From Vandiemenella viatica (taxonomy: Eukaryota; Arthropoda; Insecta; Orthoptera; Morabidae), in contig CM061920.1 in the NCBI GenBank assembly GCA_031002005.1, forward strand, positions 48,586,610-48,650,609: a DNA stretch of 64,000 bases. The letters are read 5' to 3'. Below the pieces are notes generated by a model. That model saw only the letters and a list, made by a program, of their open reading frames with translations. It was not told where the DNA came from and did not search any database. A program made the position numbers and the translations under genes. The first letter of the stretch is position 1. Each line of letters opens with the position of its first letter. Of this stretch, positions 56,983-64,000 are shown piece by piece.

Positions 56983-57140
56983 CTGATGAATTGGAAAGAC
57001 ATTTCTCTTCCAATAACTTCCAAATGTCGATATTTTGCCTGGGAACAAGAGTTGGTTAAAATTGTAACCATGAAATCGGCCTCTACCTGAACTGTCCCTT
57101 GTGTCTTCTGGTGTTATTCCAAGCTCTCCAAGATGCTTTC
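56983..57140 (-). CDS. C1GALT1-like beta-1,3-galactosyltransferase, penultimate exon
   Basis: Acceptor CTCAG|GA (57141-57142) and donor CAG|GTAATG (56982-56981) frame a 158 bp exon: two bases of a split codon plus 52 codons. It reads KHLGELGITPEDTRDSSGRG, then RFHGYNFNQLLFPGKISTFG and SYWKRNVFPIHQ. The block G(I/V)-x-x-x-DTRD-x-x-GR-x-RFH is diagnostic for the core-1 galactosyltransferase family, where it precedes the CCSD block. The exon ends in phase 0 and the exon at 46737-46898 starts in phase 0, so they join in frame. Upstream exons, including the DDD (nucleotide-sugar/metal) motif and the membrane anchor, should lie beyond 64000. Confidence 0.75.
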
Positions 57141-57290
57141 CTGAGTACAGATACAGTTAAGGTATTAGTATAACTTAAGTGTGCCTTGGAATCAAAATAT
57201 ACTAGCAACTAATATGTAAATATATATCTTTAAACTGGGTTTAAAATAATGTACATTAATTATACATATGGAATATTTTTAGTAAAATAG

Positions 57291-57600
57291 TTGCAAGGAA
57301 AGGGAAAATGACTCGTCACTCACCAAAGTTGAAGGCAGGGATGAGAGAAGAACATATATCACGAACACACAAATAAACTCAATATTTCGGTCTCGGCGTG
57401 TGCACACCTCCTGAGCCTCATGACTTATTTTCTCCGTCATGAATAAGGTTTAATAACCGAAATATTGAGTTTATTTGTGTGTTCGTGATATATGTTCTTC
57501 TCTCGTCGCTGCCTTCAACTTTGGTGAGTGATGAGTCATTTTCCCTTTCTTTGCAATTATATTGCCTAAAGCCGTTTCCTTTTTCCTTAGTTTAATTTTT
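57291..57600. repeat. Penelope-type terminal repeat, snapback pair 3
   Basis: Left arm 57291-57388 and right arm 57459-57555 are near-perfect reverse complements (GGGAAAATGACTCGTCACTC versus GAGTGATGAGTCATTTTCCC; ACACAAATAAACTCAATATT versus AATATTGAGTTTATTTGTGT). The spacer (57389-57458) holds TGAATAAGGTT-TAAT-AACCGAAATATTG (57447 on). The tail GCCTAAAGCCGTTTCC is shared with the pair at 12.5 kb. Confidence 0.8.
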
Positions 57601-57869
57601 AATAAAATAGAGCTGTATCACAAAGAAACAGAAAAAATACTTCATTTTAAAATTAAATATTTCTAGTCACAACATGAATATTCTAATTTATACTAACTTG
57701 ACTGGGAAGAAATTTTAATAAATATATATATATACAAAATAAACATTGATAAATAAAATGTGATACGTATTTTATAATTCGGATGTACATTGGTTGCATC
57801 AGTACTGCCTTCTGATTTTCGTTTATTCATTAAAAAAACTATGGATGCTTAGGTAGTGTAAGGCTACAC

Positions 57870-58434
57870 ATAACAACACATGCAAATTCAAACTTTATCT
57901 GCAAACATTGCCCAAGTTGCAAATGGAACGAGATGGTTTTGAACAAAAAGAATCAAGTGACATTCAAGAGTCGCTAGAATCGCAAGACAAAGATCTGACT
58001 GAAATCGACTTGGAGGTAATGTTAAATCCCCAAAGCATTGAAGAAGAGCACTGAAATGGTGACATTTAACCTAAAAAACTTGAGTTAAGGTCTACAGATG
58101 GCAAATGAGCTTTTTGATTTCTTCATGAAAATTGATCCGTCTATGGAAAGAAGTCTTTTTTTAAAAAAGACAAATTGACAGCTGAATATCATTCCTAATT
58201 GAAAAACCTCTTAAAAGTGGCAAAACGAGAAAAAATTACGAAATTCTTTAAAATATTGCCTAAACCTGGCAATAATAATTAAAACATGCTGTTTGAAGTC
58301 TCTTAATAAATTGATTTTATTTTGACTTTTTTTTGGTACCTTGGAGTGTATCCCCTATAATACCTCACAAATTACCATCTCATATTCGCAAAATTTAAGG
58401 TACGTATCCTCCCGCAAATAAGGAGCTTTTACTG
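57870..58434 (+). mobile_element. pogo/Tigger-like element, 3' end
   Basis: The C-terminus of a pogo-type transposase (57880-58275) is followed by the element 3' end CCCGCAAATAAGGAGC then TTTTACTG (to 58434), with TA next to it (58435-58436). The 5' part is not present. Confidence 0.6.
57880..58275 (+). pseudogene. pogo/Tigger transposase C-terminus
   Basis: Readable pieces: SQDKDLTEIDLEVMLN, then after stops FDFFMKIDPSMERSLFLKK, then VAKREKITKFFKILPKPGNN in a shifted frame. This is the C-terminal tail typical of Tigger/pogo proteins (…DPSxERSxxFKR…LKxxxKQxKITDFF…). The DDE catalytic core is absent. Confidence 0.5.
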
Positions 58435-58537
58435 TATATACTTGTGGAATTATTTTTTGTAGCTGCTGCTCTCCTCCATTCAACATTGTTGAGTATTGGG
58501 TATAATTTATCTTTCCTTTCCATTTATAGTCTGTTTA

Positions 58538-59835
58538 CGAGGGGGGCCCAAAAAAAAAAACGGGAATTTCATCATAATGTCTTTATTTCTTAATATTTCT
58601 ACACCAAATTTTGATCACCTTCAAAGTATTCTCCATTGACCACAACACACTTCTTTAAACGGTCCTTCCATTGTTCAAAACAGTTTTTAAATTCTATTAT
58701 CGGGATGTTCTTTAAGCCTTCCAGCGATTTTTGTTTTACCTCCTCCACAGTGGCAAAACGCTTTCCTTTCATGTCCCTTTTGAGTCTGGGGAACAAAAAG
58801 AAATCACAGGGTGCTAGATCCGGTGAATAGGGTGGGTGGACAATCGGTGTCATGCCGTTTTTGGTCAAACACTTCTTTACGGAGTGGGCGGTGTGTTGTC
58901 ATGATGGAAGAACCAGTCGTCTGTGCACCAAAGATCTGCCCTTTTTTTTTCCGGATACTCTCCCTCAGTCTTTTCAAAACCTACAAGTATAACTTCTGGT
59001 TAACAGTTTGATCCGGGGGAACGAACTCCACGTGCACAACACCTCTGGATCATTGTCTTGATGTTTGAATTCACTTGGCGAGCTTTTTTGGGACGAGGAG
59101 ATCCACATGTCTTCCACTGGCTTGATTGCTGCTTTGTTACGGGGTCGTATCCATAGCACCATGATTCATCACCAGTAATCACCTTCAAATAAAATTCAGG
59201 ATCCTCTTTGAGCTGATTTTGAAGCTCAAAACATGCCTGAAGTCGACGCTCCCTTTGCTCGTCTGTGAGAAGGCAAGGAACAAATTTAGCTGCAACCCTT
59301 CTCATGTGCAAATCTTCGGATAAAATCCTCTGAACTGAACTCCATGATATTCCAGACATCTCACAGAGTTGATCAATGGTTCGGCGACGGTCTTCATGAA
59401 CGAGGGCATTGATTTTGTCAACGTTTTCGTCACTTCTTGACGTTGAGGGGCGTCTTGAACGGGGCTGGTCATCAATTGACGTTTCTCCATTTGTAAAACG
59501 TGAAAACCACTCGTAGACTCTGGTTTTACTTAGGACAGCATCCCCATAAGCACTTTTCAGCATTACAATAGTTTCTGCAGCCGATTTCCCCAACAGGAAA
59601 CAAAATTTAACAGCCATGCATGGCTCTCGAATATCTGCCATCACGTTTTCGCCAAAATGTTAAAAGTTGTTTCACTAAAAACACTATCACGGGTGAACCG
59701 ATACACTCACAGTGATACAACTTCGCACACTGACTCAGGTGGCGTGACCGTAACAATCACCAGGTCTAACAATGGTTTCCCCCACTCTCCCTCTCCAGCG
59801 CAATCCAATTCCCGTTACTTTTGGGTCCCCCCTCG
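58538..59835 (-). mobile_element. mariner M3, 1298 bp, both ends present
   Basis: Terminal inverted repeats starting CGAGGGGGG(G)CCC...ACGGGAATT on both sides, flanked by TA (58536-58537 and 59836-59837). Transposase in between on the minus strand, frameshifted. Confidence 0.9.
58599..59644 (-). pseudogene. mariner M3 transposase, frameshifted
   Basis: The N-terminal frame 59644-59000 has MADIREPCMAVKFCFLLGKS (first HTH), YEWFSRFTNGETSIDDQPRSRRPSTS, the second HTH, AAKFVPCLLTDEQRERR (WVP-like linker) and VITGDESWCYGYDP (first Asp). The middle is scrambled by frameshifts around 59040-58870, where FFHHDN (second Asp) can be read. The C-terminal frame 58868-58599 has PPYSPDLAPCDFFLFPRLK (third Asp) and ends KCVVVNGEYFEGDQNLV. 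Similar wording is known from animal mariners related to the FLJ37770/GVQW-type proteins. Not active. Confidence 0.85.
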
Positions 59836-59837
59836 TA

Positions 59838-60470
59838 AACACACACCAGGTAGCACCATTTCAAATAAGAGAAGCAATAGAAACAATAATGAAGTGAACC
59901 TGTGGGCATTCACAACCACAAAATCTTCCAAATCAGTGGCAGCTTAAAGGGGTGGTAGAAAAAATGATGTGCACAAATGCATTTAAAACAAATGCAAAGA
60001 ACCTAAAAGTACAAGGAGGAGTTTGAAGAAAGAGGAAAAAACATGGCTACTCCTCTGCTTTTTCATAGCCAACTAAAATTTCTTTTATATTTTGTGAAAT
60101 AACAATATAAATCTCAAAATTAATTTTTATACCAACCTACGACATTTCTGACTTTCCACATACAACGTATAAATATATAAAGACACATATAAGATATATA
60201 CGTTAAAGTAATGAACCCTAATTGTTTGAGGCTTTGCTCATTCTTGCCTGGCTGTTCTCTCAACTGACTTTGCTGACCTTAAAATTCAAGAAAGAGAATG
60301 CGGTTATTGAGAAAAGTGGCTGTAAGTGTAGCACAAACCACCCTGCACTAATATGCCAAGCAATATGCACTACCTACTTCATTTTTCCTAAACATGTTAC
60401 TAATCTGCCCATGACTGTAAACATTAGTCAAGAAAATTCTCGGAAATAGTCTAATTCACCAGAAAGGCTA
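59838..60470. other. intergenic or intronic sequence, nothing recognised
   Basis: No element ends or coding motifs. The plus-strand frame 60222-60449 shows no motif. Confidence 0.4.
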
Positions 60471-60474
60471 TGTT

Positions 60475-61330
60475 TGTCACAAACCCTCCATGCTCTAGTA
60501 CCAGGGTGGTTAAAACAGTGGTGCATCACGCAGTATGGTGACAGCTGTTGGCGTTTAAATATAAGTCGGTATTGTTAAGCCTATGATAAAAAGGAGTGCC
60601 GAAGTGATCTGTAGGACATGTTTTATAACTAATACGTAAGGAAACAGCATATAGCAACTGTCCTCTTCCAATTCCTTGGTGAACTGAATATTTTCATGGA
60701 CAGAATGCAATGTACCAAGAATTGGTCAAGGCTTTAAGGATGTTTCTACCACGTGGCAAAATCATAAAAGTACCATCAACAAACCCACAGTAAAATTTTG
60801 ACTGGAGCGGAGTATTGTTAAGTGCTTCTTCTTCAAGAAACTCCATGAAAAAATTAGCAATTTCCGGTGACAAAGCAAACGCATTGCTACCCCATTCACC
60901 TGCTCGCAATATTGTCCTTCAAACCAGAAATAGGTGGTTGTCAAAACATGGTAGAATAGATCAATCATTTTCTGATCAAAATGCCTCTATATAACTTCTA
61001 AGGAGTCAATTAAGGGGACCCGAGTAAAAAGAAACACCACATTAAAGCTTATCACTAAATCACCAGAATCTAACTTTATGGTGTCCAAGATCTCCAAAAA
61101 CTCACTGGATTTCATATATGGTGATGACCCTTCCTCCTTAATGGGTTAGTTGCACTTGCAATAGACCACATTGGTACTCCTACTTTGTGCACTTTTGCAA
61201 GACTGTACAGATGAGGAGCACAAGATCACAAGGTTGGAGACATCTCTTCAAATCTTCTGGAAGCTTCGAAGACAAGTTGGTCAGCTTATACATAACATCC
61301 CAGTTAATCTTCTAATATACTTGGTTGTCT
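60475..61330 (-). pseudogene. Penelope-like element B, reverse transcriptase fragment
   Basis: A different Penelope family from copies at 19-28 kb. Minus-strand order: HLYSLAKVHKVGVPMWSIASATN (about 61215-61140; canonical LPKxHK-x-G-x-P-x-RPI), SSPYMKSSEFLEILDTIKL and DSGDLVISFNVVFLFTRVPL (about 61120-61035, motif A with D changed to N). Then GSNAFALSPEIANFFMEFLE (60890-60830, motif B) and FYCGFVDGTFMILPRGRNIL (60790-60725, active site DD changed to VDG). Last is FGTPFYHRLNNTDLYLNANS (about 60600-60540). Both catalytic positions are altered, so it is dead. The C-terminal endonuclease is not seen. Confidence 0.75.
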
Positions 61331-61599
61331 AAAAGTATTAACATTTTTTATGGTAGTCTGCCTTGCTCAAAACCACCATTCAGAGTTACCCTTGTCTGCA
61401 AGGAGATTAACAAAAAAAAATTCTTTCTTGAGATCATGAAGCACATGCCCTTCTTTACTAGAGATGTTCAATTTACGCAGTTTGCCTTTACAAAGCACCA
61501 GACATGTTTCACGTAGCTAATCTTCTCCACTTCTTCTGCGGGCAGTGTGCAAATTGCACTTTTTTAGGTGCTGGAACAAAGTTGAGGCTCCTCGATAGA

Positions 61600-63061
61600 A
61601 CAGACATTGATTCCACGCATGTAGAAATCATGCAGTTTTATTTTAAAGAAATTGTCCAGCCATGTTCGGAGCACATTTTAATCTGTAATTGAAGTTCTCT
61701 GAAGACTGCTTGATAAAGAGCAGAAATGATAAAAATCTGAAGGTGCTAGGCCAGGTGAATAAGGTAGAAGCAGAAGAATTTTCCAACACAATTCCTGGAT
61801 AGTGTCCCTCCCAAACCCCCCAGGATACCAGAGTCTGGGCAGACATTATCACACAGTCTTATTCGTTCTTTTTCTTGGATTGCGTCTGCAAGAGACCTCG
61901 ACTGGTGGCAATAAATGTCAGCAGTGATGTTAACACCTCGGGAAAGAAATTCAAAGTACAGCACACCCTAGCAATTCTACCAAAACACATAACTTTTTTT
62001 TTTATACGAGGTGTTCCTTTTTTGTTCGGGTGAAGTTATTTCTTTGTTTTTCTTATGTTAGCATATTTCCCTTCATATGAGAAGTTCCTTTTTTGTTCAG
62101 GGTAAGCTATTTTTTTTTTTTTAAGTTAGCATAAAGACACCATTTCTCATCACTAGTAACAATATTGGATAGGAGCAGTGGCGTAGCTAGGTCAACAAGG
62201 GCCCCGGTGCAAAAAATTTATTTTGGGCCCTCAGGCTAGACGGGCGACTTCTTTTTTGCTTTGTGTGCTGGTAGGGGCCCCCCGAACTGAGGATGGGGGC
62301 CCTTGAATTGTTCTTTAGGGGCCCCTGAGCAGTGGTTGGGGCCCCCCTGAGCAGGGAAGGCCCTTAGTGAGGGGCTCCTGTGTTCCCAGCGGCCCCTTAG
62401 ACGACTGTTGAGCTAAAATAAAAAAAAAGGTCGCCAGTTTGCCGTAAAGGCTCATGGGCCCTCTAAACTGCATTTGAGGGCCCCTTGAGGTATGCTTGGG
62501 GGGCCCCCTGGGCGTGAGGGCCCCGGTGCACTGCACCGCCTAGCCCCATAGTAGCTACGCCCCAGGATAGGAGTGTTCCATGCCAGTTGATGACTAGCAA
62601 TGAGAGATGCACATATGACCACCCTTTAATGTTCATGGTTTTGGCTAAAAGCATGTGGTAACCATGCACCCAATTTTTGGCTATTCCCACTGAGTGCAAA
62701 TGTTGCACAATGGCGGAATAGTCACAATTCATCAAACTTTCCAATTATAAATATGCTAATGTGAATCACTGTCGATTAAATGGTCTTCATCAAACTTTGA
62801 AGCTCTTCCAGAACATGGAATATCACTAATGTTGAAATGACCCTCCTTAAAATGAGAAAACCATTTTCTTGCTGTGCTCTGTTTGATAGCACTGAATCCA
62901 AATACGGTGCAAAAATTTCTAACTACATGTACTGCTTTCTTGCCTCTATTCAACTCAAAAAATAACAATATGTTGGAAATGTTCCACTTTCTCCAATGGA
63001 CACTACTTCTTCTAGTGTGCATGGCTCCACACAGTATCAGTGAATTCAACACACATTTCAT
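61600..63061 (-). pseudogene. mariner M4 transposase remnants
   Basis: N-terminal frame 63061-62756: LLFFELNRGKKAVHVVRNFC, TARKWFSHFKEGHFNISDIP, GRASKFDEDHL (HTH domain). On the far side of the hAT insertion: NIVTSDEKWCLYAN (first Asp, about 62160-62120). Frame 61964-61746: LYFEFLSRGVNITADIYCHQ, LADAIQEKERIRL. Then, in another frame, YSPGLAPSDFYHF (third Asp, about 61760-61720). All parts of a mariner transposase are present in order but broken by stops and the insertion. Confidence 0.7.
62176..62565. mobile_element. short non-autonomous hAT element, 390 bp
   Basis: Left end CAGTGGCGTAGCTA, right end reverse complement CTGGGGCGTAGCTA. Perfect 8 bp duplication GATAGGAG at 62168-62175 and 62566-62573. 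The interior is rich in GGGGCCCC blocks and differs sharply in composition from the host mariner. No coding capacity. Confidence 0.95.
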
Positions 63062-63081
63062 CTGGAAAAAAATATGATTGG

Positions 63082-63570
63082 CAACCTACACATATAACTT
63101 TAAATTGTACGCAATACAACATTATTGCCATATGTACACTTACACACCTTCTATTTGATTTTTGCCCTCTCGGTCCAGGGCTCCTCACTTGACACTAATG
63201 GACTGATGGCACTTTTCGTATGATGGTTTAGTTAAATTTGTGCCAGTTGTGCATGGATGTCACAAGTACTCATATAATGGCATATTTAATTTCATAATAA
63301 CATCTATGTCAGAACAACCCTCTGTACGAGATGAATGCCATCCAACAGCGAATCCTAAATATTAGAAAAGTTTAGTATGCCATTACTTGTTCTTTGTGTT
63401 CCTTGTGATTGTCAAATGCAGAATGAATTTTAAGAAAAACTTGCAATGAACACAAACAAGTAATAACACATATTTGTTGTGTAATAACTTATATTGATCT
63501 ATCCACATTTTAAACATTTTTATTATTTTATAGAAATAGACCTACAAAGATCAAGCAAACCTTAGTCATT
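63082..63570. other. unassigned AT-rich sequence
   Basis: No gene or element end recognised. Confidence 0.4.
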
Positions 63571-63574
63571 ATCT

Positions 63575-64000
63575 GTCTGCGTTTCTTTGGCCATTCCAGT
63601 ATTCTCACATCTGTTTGCTGAAGGCAAGTTTTCTCTCTTCTGTCCAAGTTGCGCCAGTCTTCTTGGCTTTGGTTTCTGGCACGACTACCCAGTGGAGCAT
63701 TTTTTGTCTGAAGATTCTGCGATCTAGGATTTCTGATCTCTTGATATTTGCTTTTTCCAGGTCTTGTCTTACTTGATCGAACCAGCTGTTGGGCATTTTT
63801 AATGACCGCATGAGAGTGAATATCTGCTTAGTTAACGTGTTATCTGTCATGTGACCATAGAATTTTAGTCTGGTTTTCTGATGTCGTTGGCTATGTTTGA
63901 GTGGGACTCTAATGTTTTGTTTTTTTTACTTTGGTCTGTAGCCTTCTTCTGTTTTGGTTGGTCCAATAATTTTTCTGATGATTCTTCATTCTTCTTTTTG
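63575..64000 (-). pseudogene. LINE ORF2 C-terminus, continues past the window end
   Basis: Minus strand, from the window edge inward: RRIIRKIIGPTKTEEGYRPK, then after a frame change LKFYGHMTDNTLTKQIFTLM. The frame 63850-63605 adds PNSWFDQVRQDLEKANIKRS, EILDRRIFRQKML and TGATWTEERKLAFSKQM. This is the well-known region downstream of RT in insect LINEs (FYGHxxRMxxxRLTKQIF...WTEERKxAFSxRM). It is the end of the protein, and the RT itself lies beyond 64000. The break near 63850 suggests a decayed copy. Confidence 0.7.

Larger units (their letters stand above)
61560..63080 (-). mobile_element. mariner M4, decayed, split by a short hAT element
   Basis: N-terminal part at 62756-63061, first-Asp region at 62130-62165, C-terminal part at 61600-61980. 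The hAT element 62176-62565 sits inside. Terminal repeats were not identified. Confidence 0.7.

Overview
This looks like a window of a large, AT-rich, transposon-rich arthropod genome, most likely an insect. Evidence for a eukaryote: split coding exons with GT/AG borders, tRNA-derived SINEs, several LINE and Penelope retroelements, mariner, hAT, pogo and Harbinger-type DNA elements, and long non-coding AT-rich stretches. No bacterial operon, rRNA, functional tRNA gene or CRISPR array is visible. All strand calls are relative to the given strand. Host genes: only four pieces look like host coding sequence, all on the minus strand. (i) A first coding exon with a signal peptide at 15440-15522. 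(ii) A terminal exon of unknown family at 39708-39911. (iii, iv) Two consecutive exons of a C1GALT1-like (core-1 beta-1,3-galactosyltransferase) gene at 56983-57140 and 46737-46898, separated by a 10.1 kb intron filled with transposons. Layout: 1-14 kb is a stack of nested retroelements. A CR1/L2-like LINE (LINE-A, with an ORF1 esterase, an endonuclease and an RT) occurs as three pieces; a decayed hAT transposase gene at 4.46-8.45 kb is split by a 5'-truncated LINE (LINE-J) that still has an open RT frame and is flanked by a 6 bp target duplication. 14-25 kb holds LINE-A scraps, the signal-peptide exon, two head-to-head Penelope pieces (19.2-21.5 kb), a DD41D mariner and otherwise featureless AT-rich DNA. 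25.5-31.6 kb has a Penelope copy followed by another LINE-A copy carrying a nearly complete mariner. 32-46 kb is mostly unassigned, with a diverged 165 bp tandem repeat, a decayed LINE, SINEs and the unknown terminal exon. 46.7-57.1 kb is the C1GALT1-like gene and its intron (LINE, mariner, SINEs, a Harbinger-type element, two short hAT elements). 57.3-64 kb adds a pogo end, two more mariners (one carrying a short hAT element), a second Penelope family and a LINE C-terminus cut by the window end. The most unusual theme is a set of Penelope-derived terminal repeats. They occur as long snapback (inverted) pairs, as single arms next to Penelope coding sequence, and as the tail of a tRNA-headed SINE. 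Inside them sits a conserved short stem-loop followed by GAAA that resembles a hammerhead-ribozyme core.
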